In this document: positions 36,248 through 45,153 of the stretch, piece by piece
How positions within the stretch are numbered: position 1 is the first letter of the stretch
Layout of the letters: the number at the start of each line of letters is the position of its first letter
DNA from: Halobacteriales archaeon QS_4_69_31
Lineage (GTDB): Archaea; Halobacteriota; Halobacteria; Halobacteriales; Haloarculaceae
Direction of reading: 5' to 3'
DNA: 49,758 nucleotides
Assembly (NCBI GenBank): GCA_003021655.1
Contig: PXRP01000042.1
Location: forward strand, 1-49,758
Position numbers and translations under genes: made by a program
Notes under the pieces: model-generated
Seen by the model: only the letters and a program-made list of their open reading frames with translations
Databases searched by the model: none
Told to the model about the DNA's origin: nothing

Positions 36248-36591
36248 GTGAGTGAGGAGCCGGATCTCGAAGCCGTCGCGGGCCTCCTCGAGGACGAGAC
36301 GGCCAGGCGGATCCTCACGGAGACGAGCCAGGAACCCATGTCAGCCACCACGCTCAAAGAGCGATGCGACGCGTCAGGACCGACCATCTACCGGCGGCTC
36401 GAACGCCTCCGGGACCGCGACCTCGTGGTCGAGCGGACCCGGCCCGACCCCGAGGGGGCCACCACCGCACGGTGTACGCCCCGAACTTCGGTCGGGTCAC
36501 CGTCGAACTCCGGGACGGGAGCTTCGAGGTCCGCATCGACCGCCGCGAGGACATGGTCGACCGGTTCACCCGCCTCATCGAGGAGATGTGA
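36248..36591 (+). pseudogene. ArsR-like winged HTH regulator, frameshifted
   Basis: The N-terminal frame from GTG 36248 reads as an ArsR-like HTH (AVAGLLEDETARRILTETSQ, ATTLKERCDASGPTIYRRLERL). After RTRPDPEG the matching continuation (GHHRTVYAPNFGRVTVELRD ... DRFTRLIEEM, TGA 36589-36591) is in another frame. The break falls at the G-run 36454-36458; six Gs instead of five would restore one frame. TATA-like CATTATACG is well placed upstream. It could be a real mutation or a homopolymer error. Confidence 0.75.
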
Positions 36592-36593
36592 CC

Positions 36594-36806
36594 ATGGCGG
36601 GGCTCTTGCACGCGGTGCTCCAGGCCGGCGGGCGCCTCCAGGGGACCGGCGAGGTGCTGGTGACCCTCTACGAACTGGTCGGGGCGGTCCTGGGGCTTTT
36701 CATCGCTTACGTCCCGCAGCTCGCCCTCTAGGCCGTCGTCCAGACGCTGGAGACCGCCGGACTCCTCTGTATCATCTACGCGCTCCGGGCCAGACCGCGC
36801 GAGTGA
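36594..36806 (+). pseudogene. Remnant of DUF7521-type membrane protein
   Basis: It starts 2 bp after the HTH gene with ATG 36594 and encodes one span (LVTLYELVGAVLGLFIAYV). An in-frame TAG at 36729-36731 follows, then in the same frame VVQTLETAGLLCIIYALRA to TGA 36804. Relatives usually placed after such HTH genes (DUF7521-type, from memory) have four spans; the middle two are missing here. I read it as an internally deleted, stop-interrupted pseudogene. Confidence 0.65.
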
Positions 36807-36915
36807 CTGGTCCGCGCTCGGGCGCGGCCGAGCGGGTCCTGCCGTCCGTTCTGGTGACTTTCCGGGGAGTCCCGAAGGGGAAAGCTTGTAGCCTCGCGGG
36901 CCATCGACACGCTCG

Positions 36916-37401
36916 ATGGACAAACGCGGGCACGTGCTGAACGCCGTGTTGCTGGCGGTGGCGCTGGGGTTCGTCCTCGAACCGGCGGGCGACGTCGCGA
37001 CGTTCCGGACGGTCGCGGCCGTGTTCGTCCCGCTCGTGCTCGGGGCGCTGTTTCCCGACGTTGACACGCACTTCGGCAAACACCGCAAGACGCTGCACAA
37101 CCTCCCGGTGCTGGCCATCGTGGTCGCCTATCCGGTCGTCTTCGACAACCTCCACTGGGTCTGGCTGGGTGTGCTCACCCACTACGTGCTCGACATCCTC
37201 GGGACGACCCGCGGGATCGCGCTGTTTTACCCGCTGTGGGACGAGGAGTTCGGCGCACCCATCGGCGTCCCGGTCAGCAGCGACTACGCTAGCGTCATGA
37301 TGCTGGCCGTCACCGCCTTCGAGGTCGTCCTCGCCGTCGGCGTCGTCTACGTCCTCATCCCCACGCTCCCGCCGGATATCGTCCAGGCGTTCGGGATCTG
37401 A
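36916..37401 (+). CDS. YdjM/LexA-binding-type metal-dependent membrane hydrolase (DUF457)
   Basis: A 161-residue membrane protein with about four spans. Conserved residues are an N-terminal KRGHVLNAV, LGALFPDVDTHFGKHRKTLHN and LTHYVLDILGTTRGI, containing the His/Asp ligands of this family. The catalytic role is inferred from the family only. Confidence 0.8.
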   Translation: MDKRGHVLNAVLLAVALGFVLEPAGDVATFRTVAAVFVPLVLGALFPDVDTHFGKHRKTLHNLPVLAIVVAYPVVFDNLHWVWLGVLTHYVLDILGTTRGIALFYPLWDEEFGAPIGVPVSSDYASVMMLAVTAFEVVLAVGVVYVLIPTLPPDIVQAFGI

Positions 37402-37448
37402 CAGGGGAGCGGCCACTTTTACGTGGGCCGGGCGTGTCACGGAGTGAC

Positions 37449-37787
37449 ATGGAGGTCATCCAGCACGCGGCACGCGAGACGGTCGAAGCGGTCGAGGGCG
37501 TCCACCTCACACAACTGGCGGTCGGCGAGGAGATGAGCGCCCAGCACGTCCACATCGAACCGGACGCGCGGGTGCCCGAACACAGCCACCACCACGAACA
37601 GGTCGGGTACGTCGTCAGCGGCACCTGTACGTTCGTCGTCGACGGCGAGGAGTTCGTCGCCGGCCCGGGCGACGCCTACGCGATCCCCGGCGGGGAACCC
37701 CACGCCGCCGAGAACCACGGCGACGACCCCGTCGACGCCATCGACGTGTTCGCGCCGCCCCGGGCCGACCCCGACTGGAAGGACTGA
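37449..37787 (+). CDS. Cupin-domain protein
   Basis: A 112-residue single cupin with motif 1 PEHSHHHEQVGYVVSGTCTF and motif 2 PGDAYAIPGGEPHAAENHG, so the metal-binding His/Glu set is complete. ATG 37449 follows a TATA-like CTTTTACGTGG by about 27 nt. The substrate is unknown. It is upstream of the NifU-like gene. Confidence 0.85.
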   Translation: MEVIQHAARETVEAVEGVHLTQLAVGEEMSAQHVHIEPDARVPEHSHHHEQVGYVVSGTCTFVVDGEEFVAGPGDAYAIPGGEPHAAENHGDDPVDAIDVFAPPRADPDWKD

Positions 37788-37845
37788 CCGCCGAGACCAC
37801 GCGAGTCCAAAGGCCTAAGCCCCGTCGCCGCCAAGGTGAGGTACC

Positions 37846-38214
37846 ATGAGCACAGAAACCGAGAGCGGGGACGACCTCGAGGAGCGCATCTCGAACTTCC
37901 TGCGGCGGAACTTCCCGCAGATCCAGATGCACGGCGGCAGCGCGGCCATTCAGGACATCGACCGCGAGAGCGGCGAAGTGACGATCCAGCTGGGCGGCGC
38001 CTGTTCAGGGTGTGGCATCTCGCCGATGACCATCCAGGCGATCAAGACCCGCATGACGAAGGAGATCCCCGAGATCGAGACCGTCCACGCCAACACCGGC
38101 GGCGGTGGCGGCCACGAGGGCATGATGGGCGCCGACACCGGCCCCTCGATGCCCGGCGAATCCCGCGGCGGCAGCATCGGCGACGACGACGAAGGCCCCG
38201 AAGCGCCGTTCTGA
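37846..38214 (+). CDS. NifU C-terminal domain Fe-S scaffold protein
   Basis: A 122-residue protein whose first 75 residues match the NifU C-terminal (Nfu) domain, with LRRNFPQIQMHGG and the cluster-binding CSGCG (Cys53 and Cys56), then ISPMTIQAIKTRM. It probably carries and passes on [4Fe-4S] clusters. The Gly/Met-rich C-terminal extension (about 85-122) is disordered. Confidence 0.88.
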   Translation: MSTETESGDDLEERISNFLRRNFPQIQMHGGSAAIQDIDRESGEVTIQLGGACSGCGISPMTIQAIKTRMTKEIPEIETVHANTGGGGGHEGMMGADTGPSMPGESRGGSIGDDDEGPEAPF

Positions 38215-38370
38215 CCCCCCGTCTCCGTCTTTTCGGTCTCGCTTCCTCCGAGCGGCCGTACCGTCGCTTCGAAATTGTGTGCCGAAGGCGAGCGGGCCGT
38301 TCTGGCGGCGTGCGAGCGCCGGATCCGGCGAGCGCGGAAGGCTTTAGTCGCCACCCCGTCATGGGGAGAT

Positions 38371-39012
38371 ATGAGCGTCGAGGTGGACGAACGGGACACG
38401 CACGACGCGATCATGGCGGCGACGTATCGCGCGCTGTGCGAGCACGGTTACGCCCACCTCACGATGCAGGACATCGCCGACGAGTTCGACAAGAGCCGCT
38501 CGCTGTTGCACTACCACTACGACACCAAGGAGGAACTCCTCCTGGTCTTTCTCGACCGGATCATCGGCTGGGTGGGCGACCGCCTCGCCGAGTCCGACAC
38601 CGAGGAGCCACCGGAACGGCTAGAGGAGTTCGTCGACAAGTTCGTCATCGACCCCGGCGAGGAAGAGCGGGAGACGTTCGCGCTGGCGCTGCTCGAACTC
38701 CGGGTCCAGGCGGCCCACAACGCGGCCTTTCGCGAGAAACTGGCCGCCCACTACGCCGAGAACGTCGACGTCGTCGCCGGCATCGTCGCCGACGGCATCG
38801 AGGCCGGCGTCTTCCGGGAGGTCGACCCTCGACGGGCCGGCGAGACTGTCTACACCGCGCTGGTCGGCGCCCGCATGTACCAGGTGACGATGGGCGCGGG
38901 CGAGGCCACCCTCCGGACGCGGGACGCCCTCGCCGAGTTCGTCGTCGATGACCTGCTCGTCGAGGACCGAACCGTCTCCGAGTACGCCGGCGGCGACTTC
39001 TCGAAATCGTGA
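38371..39012 (+). CDS. TetR/AcrR family transcriptional regulator
   Basis: A 213-residue protein with an N-terminal TetR HTH (AIMAATYRALCEHGYAHLTM, IADEFDKSRSLLHYHYDTKEELL) and an all-helical ligand domain. Its final codons overlap the next cupin start (GTGA), so it is coupled with that gene. TATA-like GCTTTAGTC is about 30 nt before ATG 38371. Confidence 0.87.
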   Translation: MSVEVDERDTHDAIMAATYRALCEHGYAHLTMQDIADEFDKSRSLLHYHYDTKEELLLVFLDRIIGWVGDRLAESDTEEPPERLEEFVDKFVIDPGEEERETFALALLELRVQAAHNAAFREKLAAHYAENVDVVAGIVADGIEAGVFREVDPRRAGETVYTALVGARMYQVTMGAGEATLRTRDALAEFVVDDLLVEDRTVSEYAGGDFSKS

Positions 39013-39320
39013 CCGTGCGACGGGACCACCTCGACTTCGAGCAGTTCTTCGAAGTGCGAGCGACCACCGACGACGCCCAGGCCGCCGAGATGACGCTCGC
39101 GCCCGGGCAGTCGACCGGCGGGCCCGACAACGCCCACCCCGGCAGCGACCAGTGGCTGTTCGTCGTCTCCGGGTCGGGGTCGGCCACCGTCGAGGGCGAG
39201 ACGGTCCAACTCGACGCGGGCGACCTGGTCGTCATCGAGGCCGGCGAAGCCCACGAGGTCACCAACGACGGCGACGCCCCGCTGGAGACGCTGAACCTCT
39301 ACGTGCCGCCGGTCTACTGA
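39009..39320 (+). CDS. Cupin-domain protein, TetR partner
   Basis: A 103-residue cupin: motif 1 has GGPDNAHPGSDQWLFVVSGSG (fewer His than usual) and motif 2 has LDAGDLVVIEAGEAHEVTNDG. The reduced ligand set suggests weak or altered metal binding. GTG 39009 overlaps the TetR stop. Coupling suggests the regulator controls it or responds to its ligand. Confidence 0.8.
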   Translation: MTVRRDHLDFEQFFEVRATTDDAQAAEMTLAPGQSTGGPDNAHPGSDQWLFVVSGSGSATVEGETVQLDAGDLVVIEAGEAHEVTNDGDAPLETLNLYVPPVY

Positions 39321-39404
39321 AACGTGACCGTCCGCCCGGGACGCCCGCATCGTCGAGGCCGGCGACACCGGCGACGTCACCCGATAAGTCCGTATTCGGT
39401 ACTG

Positions 39405-39430
39405 AAACCCGCTGACCCGACGGGTCAGTC
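39405..39430. terminator. Hairpin after the cupin gene
   Basis: The inverted repeat CTGACCCG-A-CGGGTCAG (about 39412-39428) lies about 90 bp past the cupin stop and may end the TetR-cupin transcript. It is followed by AT-rich sequence including ATATGTCCTATTATCAG (39480-39496), a likely promoter for the zinc-ribbon gene at 39542. Confidence 0.4.
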
Positions 39431-39541
39431 CGCTCGGCCGTCCGCCCGAAACCGGCAGTCACGGCCGGTTTTGTTCAAATATGTCCTATTATCAGTAACA
39501 AAAAGGGGTAAAGGGATAGAGGCCAAACCGTCGCACAGTAG

Positions 39542-39718
39542 ATGCTCGATTCGAAACGCGGCCGAACCGAGAGTCCAAACCCGTACCGGACGGACACCAC
39601 TTCTGGCTACATCCGCGGTGAACGCACAGAGTGCGAGCTCTGCGGGGAGACACGGCGGTGTCTCGACCGGTTCGGGATGGTCACCTGCCGGGCCTGTCAA
39701 CGCGACTTTCTCCCGTAG
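39542..39718 (+). CDS. 58-residue zinc-ribbon protein
   Basis: A short ORF from ATG 39542 to TAG 39716-39718. It has CELCG and CRACQ pairs (CxxC ... CxxC) with a CLDRFGMVT segment between, giving a four-Cys zinc ribbon, preceded by a polar tail of about 28 residues. Small zinc-finger proteins of this size are abundant in haloarchaea and mostly uncharacterised. Confidence 0.72.
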   Translation: MLDSKRGRTESPNPYRTDTTSGYIRGERTECELCGETRRCLDRFGMVTCRACQRDFLP

Positions 39719-39945
39719 CGGCCGAGCGACCCCTGGCGACACGGGTCGGTCCGGAGCCCACGGTATCGGCGACCGGATTCTGGTCGCCGTCGGCCGATTC
39801 GGTAGAGGCTCCGAGGGACCGGTCCGGTAGACGCTTTAGGGGACCGGTCCGGGGTAACAGCGGCGGTCCAGGATGGCGGCGGTCCGGAGCGGCGGGGTCG
39901 CGGGCCGGACGGCCGGAGTCGGAGGCGGGAAAGCGCGATCAGGGC

Positions 39946-40260
39946 CACGTTACGCCCTACTTCGTCAAGGGCGAGGTCGACCACCTCACGGACCTGCTCT
40001 CACTGTCGCCCGAGGAGGCCGCGGAGCGCGGCATCGACCTCCGGCGCGAACACGAGATGACGGCCGTCGACACGGACGCCGAGACGGTGACCGTCCGGCC
40101 TCGCGACGGCGAGCCGTTCGACCAGCCCTACGACGACCTGCTGGCCGCCGACGGCCTCTACGCGCACCTCTGGCAGATCCAGGCCGGACTGCTCGACGAC
40201 CTCCCGCCCGAGTTCATCGAGCGCGCCGTCGCCCGCACCGCCCGGGTGAACCCGTCCTGA
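39946..40260 (+). pseudogene. Chimeric relic: FAD disulfide reductase fragment joined to ABC exporter tail
   Basis: The frame from about 39946 first matches the CoA-disulfide reductase/NADH oxidase family (TPYFVKGEVDHLTDLLSLSP, EHEMTAVDTDAETVTVRP) but lacks the N-terminal FAD GxGxxG and the rest of the enzyme. After YDDLL it continues in frame as the end of an ABC exporter ATPase (LLAADGLYAHLWQIQAG, LDDLPPEFIERA). The join near 40130-40145 seems to be a deletion between two genes sharing a DLL-like segment. No start codon suits it. Confidence 0.65.
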
Positions 40261-40404
40261 GACGGCACGCTCGTGGCCCGCCTCCCACCGCACCGTCACC
40301 CCCCGCGACCGAGCGGGTGTCTCGCCACTCGGCGACCAGTGCGAACAGCGGTCGCTACACCGCCGGTTACCGGTTCGTCCGAACAAGAGTCGAGAGGTGA
40401 CCGG

Positions 40405-41358
40405 TCACTGGTCCGTCCGGGCGGCGGTCGGGACCTCGACAGTCACGCCGGTTTCGGCCTCCGAAATTTCCCAGAGGCGGGCGGCGACGTCCTCGTCGCG
40501 GGCCCGGTCGCTGGGTTCCTGTGTCTCGGGCGGGCCGCGGGCCTGGAACAGGCCGCTGGGGCCGACGAACTCGCCCCCGTCCACGGCGTCGGCGGTCGCC
40601 GCGTAGACCATCGGGAGCGCGCCGCGCTCGGCCGACTGGGCGAACAGCCTGTTCGCGACGGCCATGGCCGCGAGTTTGAGCCGGGACCCGTCGGCCCGGG
40701 CGCTGGTGGCCTGGAGGTTCGTGTCGGCCCACCCCGGGTGGCAGGCGAGGCTGGCCGTCTCGTCGACGCCGGCCGCCTCGAGGCGCCGCTGTAGCTCGAA
40801 CGCGAACAGGAGGTTCGCGAGTTTCGACTGGCTGTAGGCCCGCCACTTCCCGTAGGACTCCTCGCCGTGGAGGTCCTCGAAGTCGGTGCGCCCGCCCCGG
40901 TGGGTGCCGCTGGAGTGGGTGACGACCCGCGTCTCGCCGGGCGTGTCGACGATCCGGTCCAGCAGGTGGCCCGTCAGCGCGAAGTGACCGAGGTGGTTGA
41001 CGCCCAGTTGTGTCTCGAAGCCGTCGTCGGTCTCGCTCCGGGGGACCGCCATCACGCCGGCGTTGTTACAGAGGACGTGCAGGCGGTCGTAGCGCTCCCG
41101 GACGCCCGCGGCGAACGACTCGACCGAGGACAGGTCCGCCAGGTCGCAGGCGCGCACGTCGAGGTCGGCGTCGGGGACGTCCTCGCGGACGGCGGTGGCG
41201 GCGTCGGCCCCGCGGTCGGTGCTCCGACAGGCCATCACGACCGTCGCCCCGTTGCGGGCGAAGGCGCGCGTCGCTTCGAACCCGAGACCGCTGTTCGCGC
41301 CCGTGACGACTATCGTCCGTCCCGACAGGTCCGGGACGTCCGCGACAGTCCAGCCCAT
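40405..41358 (-). CDS. SDR-family oxidoreductase (retinol dehydrogenase-like)
   Basis: A 317-residue short-chain dehydrogenase. Seen are the cofactor motif TGANSGLG (19-26), NNAGVM, a catalytic Ser in THSSGTHRG, and YSQSK (Tyr175, Lys179). The Arg after strand 2 (ACRSTDRG) suggests NADP. The substrate is unknown. ATG 41356-41358 opens MGWTVADVPDLSGRT. Confidence 0.88.
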   Translation of the reverse strand: MGWTVADVPDLSGRTIVVTGANSGLGFEATRAFARNGATVVMACRSTDRGADAATAVREDVPDADLDVRACDLADLSSVESFAAGVRERYDRLHVLCNNAGVMAVPRSETDDGFETQLGVNHLGHFALTGHLLDRIVDTPGETRVVTHSSGTHRGGRTDFEDLHGEESYGKWRAYSQSKLANLLFAFELQRRLEAAGVDETASLACHPGWADTNLQATSARADGSRLKLAAMAVANRLFAQSAERGALPMVYAATADAVDGGEFVGPSGLFQARGPPETQEPSDRARDEDVAARLWEISEAETGVTVEVPTAARTDQ

Positions 41359-41448
41359 GGCCCGACTACGGACCGGTGCCGGAAAGCCACAGCGGTCCCC
41401 GGCGGACACGGGGGAACATCCAAGTACCGTGCCAACGTATCCCACGGT

Positions 41449-41730
41449 ATGGAGACCTGGACCTGGATCCTGGTCTATCTGGTCGGGTTCACCCTCTTCC
41501 AGTTGCTGCTGTTCCGGTATTTCTCCGACGGGGGGTCGGTCGACCGGATGTCGCTGGGGTCGGGCGAGACGGCCGGCCCCAACCCCATCGAGCGTGGCCA
41601 GCCGGCGCGCGAGACGGGCCAGCAGTCCGACCACGACCACGGCGGCGTCGACTGTCCACACTGCGGGGCCCTGAACGACGACGCACAGCCGTACACCTAC
41701 TGCCGGAACTGCCTCGCGCAGCTCCGGTGA
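41449..41730 (+). CDS. Membrane-anchored zinc-ribbon protein (DUF7577-type)
   Basis: A 93-residue protein with one N-terminal span (about 5-23), a polar linker and a C-terminal zinc ribbon (VDCPHCGALNDDAQPYTYCRNC, two CxxC pairs). It is a paralogue of the next gene, in tandem. The function is unknown. Confidence 0.75.
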   Translation: METWTWILVYLVGFTLFQLLLFRYFSDGGSVDRMSLGSGETAGPNPIERGQPARETGQQSDHDHGGVDCPHCGALNDDAQPYTYCRNCLAQLR

Positions 41731-41815
41731 CCCGACCGCCGCCGGCGCGACAGCGATAATCAATACTGATATTTGCGCGCCAAGAACCAAGTATGTCCTC
41801 GCGAGCAGCGGGTGT

Positions 41816-42070
41816 ATGAACCCGTGGGTCGTCGCCGCCGTGCTGGTGGCGGCCGTGCTGTGGCTCGAGGCCGCCGTGGTCCGGTACGTCCTCGGGCGCG
41901 GACTGCCCGCGCCGGACGCGGGCGAGCGGGACCCCGAGCGCGAGACGGCCGGCGCGGGGACCGACGACGACGGCGAACCGGAGTCGGGCGTGCGCTGTCG
42001 TGGCTGCGGGACTGTCAACGAGGAGGCCGCGATGGTCCGGTACTGCTGGCAGTGTCTCGCCCGGCTGTGA
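41816..42070 (+). CDS. Membrane-anchored zinc-ribbon protein, tandem paralogue
   Basis: An 84-residue protein with the same architecture as the preceding gene: N-terminal span (VVAAVLVAAVLWLEAAVV), linker, and zinc ribbon (VRCRGCGTVNEEAAMVRYCW then QC). The AT-rich block at about 41755-41775 gives it its own promoter. It probably arose by duplication. Confidence 0.75.
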   Translation: MNPWVVAAVLVAAVLWLEAAVVRYVLGRGLPAPDAGERDPERETAGAGTDDDGEPESGVRCRGCGTVNEEAAMVRYCWQCLARL

Positions 42071-42180
42071 CCCGTCGCGACCACCGACGCCGGTCGCGTC
42101 GCGGATGGGTCAACCGCTTCCGATATCAGGGATGAAAATCAGGGGACAAAGGTCTAAACGTTCTCCGCGGATCACCGGGT

Positions 42181-42867
42181 ATGCGCGTATCGAGTGGTGT
42201 CCCGGGGTTCGACGAGGTCGTCCAGGGCGGGCTGTTGAAAAACAGGCTCTACGTCGTGAGCGGGCCGCCGGGCAGCGGGAAGACGACCTTCTCGTCGCAG
42301 TTCATCACCGAGGGGGCCAAATCCGGCGAGAACTGTCTGTACATCACGATGCACGAGACCAAAGAGGAGCTGATGCAGGACATGTCGGGGTCCGACTTCG
42401 GGTTCGACCAGGTGATGGCCTCGGGGAAGGTGCAGTTCCTCAACCTGATGACCGACAGCGGGAAGCGCACGATCACCCAGTTCGGCACCGAGGGAGGGTT
42501 GACGAACCGGATCACGGCGTTCCTCGAACAGCAGGATATCGACAGGGCCGTGATCGACTCGACGATGCTGCTCCAGCACTTCTTCGACAACATGTCCGAC
42601 GAGATCACGGGTTTTCTCTTGGCGCTGAAACAGACCGACACGACGACGGTCCTGATCTCGGAGATGACCGACCCCTCCTCGTACGCCGACGAGCACTACC
42701 TGGCCCACGGGGTCATCTTCTTTCACAACTACTTGGAGTCGGGCGGGATGACCCGCGGCATCCAGGTCATCAAGATGCGCGGGACGGCAATCGACTGTGA
42801 CATCCGCGCCATCGACTTCTCGGACCAGGGACTGCGCGTCCGGGCCGAGAGAAAGATCGAGGCGTAG
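42181..42867 (+). CDS. KaiC/RAD55-like RecA-fold ATPase
   Basis: A 228-residue single-domain RecA-superfamily protein with Walker A GPPGSGKT (28-35) and the KaiC-like start GVPGFDEVVQGGLLKNRLYVVSG. Walker B-like AVIDSTMLLQHF follows. These haloarchaeal proteins are often labelled HTR-like. It is two bases upstream of the next gene, a clear operon. It may act in signalling. Confidence 0.82.
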   Translation: MRVSSGVPGFDEVVQGGLLKNRLYVVSGPPGSGKTTFSSQFITEGAKSGENCLYITMHETKEELMQDMSGSDFGFDQVMASGKVQFLNLMTDSGKRTITQFGTEGGLTNRITAFLEQQDIDRAVIDSTMLLQHFFDNMSDEITGFLLALKQTDTTTVLISEMTDPSSYADEHYLAHGVIFFHNYLESGGMTRGIQVIKMRGTAIDCDIRAIDFSDQGLRVRAERKIEA

Positions 42868-42868
42868 C

Positions 42869-43282
42869 ATGGGCCTCTACGAGGAGCGGTACGGGACCGA
42901 CTGGAGGACACTCGACAAGGGCGAGGCGACCGAGCGGGCCTACGCGCTGGGGGTCGCCGAGTCGCTCGGTGAGTACAACCGCGAGGAGTTTGGGGCCGTC
43001 CACGACGAGATGGACACCGCCTACAACCGGAGCATGGTCGAGTTGGCCTTCCGCGAGGGGAAAAACGAGGGCCGCGGCATCCAGCCGCCGGGCACCGACC
43101 GCGACGACGAGGCGGTGTGGAACGAACTCGTCGAGGGCGAGACCGTCACCGTCGACGAGGAGGAACTGCCGACGGGCGGCCACGACGGCATCCCCGAAGC
43201 CGTCGACATGGTCGGCGCCATCGAGCGACCAGACCCCGACGAGATCGACGCGACCGACCGCCCGGAGTTTCTCGACCGGTAG
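42869..43282 (+). CDS. Hypothetical partner of the KaiC-like ATPase
   Basis: A 137-residue acidic, mostly helical protein (YEERYGTDWRTLDKGEATERA, GEYNREEFGAVHDEMDTAYNR), with no Cys or membrane span. It starts one base after the ATPase stop, so they are likely co-translated. I do not recognise a family or function. Confidence 0.65.
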   Translation: MGLYEERYGTDWRTLDKGEATERAYALGVAESLGEYNREEFGAVHDEMDTAYNRSMVELAFREGKNEGRGIQPPGTDRDDEAVWNELVEGETVTVDEEELPTGGHDGIPEAVDMVGAIERPDPDEIDATDRPEFLDR

Positions 43283-43453
43283 GCTTTCGCCCGCGGAACG
43301 GGACGTCCGTCCCGTCGCGGTCACCCCTCCTGTCTCTGCCTGTCCGAGCGCTAGCCGGCAGAACAGCGCGAAAGCCGCGGGAAAATTTCTTCACTACACA
43401 CTGCCGTGGTGGCGCCCCAAACACCAAACCCCGCCGCGGAGTACCGGGTGACG

Positions 43454-45133
43454 ATGACCTGGTACGTGATGGACGACTACCCCACGTACGAGCGAGCGCG
43501 CGAAGCGTTCGAGTGGTCGTTTCCGGAGCGGTACAACCCCGCGACGGACTGCCTGGGCAAGCACGCGGACCCGGACGACCGGCTGGCGCTCGTCGACGCG
43601 GCGACCGACGAGCGCTACACCTACCGGGAGCTAGACGAGGCGTCGGGCCGGCTGGCGAACGCGCTCGCGGACCGAGGGATCGAACCCGGCGACCGCGTGG
43701 GCGTCGCGGCGCCCCAGCGGCCGGAGACGCCGGTCGCGCACGCGGCCTGCTGGAAACTCGGGGCGGTCACCGTCCCGATGACGACGCTGTTTGGCCGGGA
43801 CGCGCTGGCCTACCGACTCGCCGATAGCGGCGCCCGCGCGGTCGTCTTCGACCCGACGGTCCGGGGGGACGTCGCCGCCGCCAGCGCCGACGCCGACCTG
43901 GCGGTCGCCGTCGCGCTCGACGCTCGCCCGTGGTACGTCGGCGAGCGTGACCCCCCGGAGACGGGTGAAGCGTTCGACTGCGAGGTGGTCGACTACGAGA
44001 CGTTGGTGGCCGGCCACTCGCCGGCACGCGAGCCCTACGACGCGACGCCGTCGACGGACACGGCGATCATGTACACCTCCGGGTCGACGGGGCCGCCAAA
44101 GGGGGTCCGCCACGGGCACGCGCTCTGGCTCGGCCGGGCGGCGGCCGCGTACAACTTCTTCGAGGGGCGTCTGGGCGCGGGGGCGGTCTGCTGGACGCCG
44201 GCCGACTGGGCGTGGGGGTCGGCGCTGGGCGGTCTCCTGCTGGGCACTTGGCACTACGGCGGGACGGTCGTCGCGGCGCCGACGAAGGGGTTCGACCCGG
44301 AAGCGGCCTTCACGCTGCTCGAAGCGTACGACGTGACCGAAGCCCTCGCGCCGCCGACCGCCCTGCGGATGCTGATGAACGAAGAGCCCGGCGCGTACGA
44401 CCTCTCACTGCGGACGGTCGCGACGGCCGGCGAGCCGCTGACGCCGGAGATCCTCGCGTGGGCCGACGAAAACTTCGCGGACCTGTCGGTCAACGAGTAC
44501 TACGGGCAGACGGAACTCAACCTCGTGGTCGCCAACGCCTCGCGGTGGTTCGAGACCAAGCCGGGGAGCATGGGCAAACCCCTGCCCGGCTACGAGGTGG
44601 CCGTCCTCGACCCGGAGACGCGGACGGAACTGCCGGCCGGCGAGGTCGGCGAGACCGCCGTCACGCCCGCCGACGACCGGGTCGTCTTCTCGGAGTTCTG
44701 GAACAGACCCGAGGCGACCGCCGAGAAACGCCACGGCGAGTGGTACCTCACCGGCGACCTGGCCAGCCGCGACGAGGAGGGGTACCTCTGGTTCGAGTCG
44801 CGGGCCGACGACGTGATCATCACGAGCGGCTACCGCGTGGGCCCCCTGGAGGTCGAGCGCGTCCTGCTTGACCACCCCGCCGTCGAACAGGCCGGCGTCG
44901 TCGGCGTCCCCGACGAGACCCGCGGGGAGGTGATCAAGGCGTTCGTCGAAGCGACGCCGGACGCGGACCCGGGCGACGACCTGCGCGCCGACCTGCGCGA
45001 GCGGGCGCGGGACCGCCTCGCCGAGTACGAGTACCCCCGCGAGGTCGAGTTCGTCGACGCCCTCCCGAAGACCTCGACCGGGAAGATCCGCCGCGTCGAG
45101 TTACGCGAGCGGGAACGCGACCGCGACGACTGA
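43454..45133 (+). CDS. Acyl-CoA synthetase (AMP-forming)
   Basis: A 559-residue ANL-superfamily enzyme. It activates a carboxylic acid as acyl-AMP, then transfers it to CoA. Seen are YTSGSTGPPKGVRHGH (from residue 207), NEYYGQTELN, YLTGDLASRDEEGYLWFESRADDVI and the C-terminal lysine motif KTSTGKIRR. It is of the medium-chain/acetyl-CoA-synthetase-like type. ATG 43454 is used; GTG 43406 would add 16 residues. TATA-like AAAATTTC is further upstream. Confidence 0.87.
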   Translation: MTWYVMDDYPTYERAREAFEWSFPERYNPATDCLGKHADPDDRLALVDAATDERYTYRELDEASGRLANALADRGIEPGDRVGVAAPQRPETPVAHAACWKLGAVTVPMTTLFGRDALAYRLADSGARAVVFDPTVRGDVAAASADADLAVAVALDARPWYVGERDPPETGEAFDCEVVDYETLVAGHSPAREPYDATPSTDTAIMYTSGSTGPPKGVRHGHALWLGRAAAAYNFFEGRLGAGAVCWTPADWAWGSALGGLLLGTWHYGGTVVAAPTKGFDPEAAFTLLEAYDVTEALAPPTALRMLMNEEPGAYDLSLRTVATAGEPLTPEILAWADENFADLSVNEYYGQTELNLVVANASRWFETKPGSMGKPLPGYEVAVLDPETRTELPAGEVGETAVTPADDRVVFSEFWNRPEATAEKRHGEWYLTGDLASRDEEGYLWFESRADDVIITSGYRVGPLEVERVLLDHPAVEQAGVVGVPDETRGEVIKAFVEATPDADPGDDLRADLRERARDRLAEYEYPREVEFVDALPKTSTGKIRRVELRERERDRDD

Positions 45134-45153
45134 CCGGCGACGGTCCCGACCGC

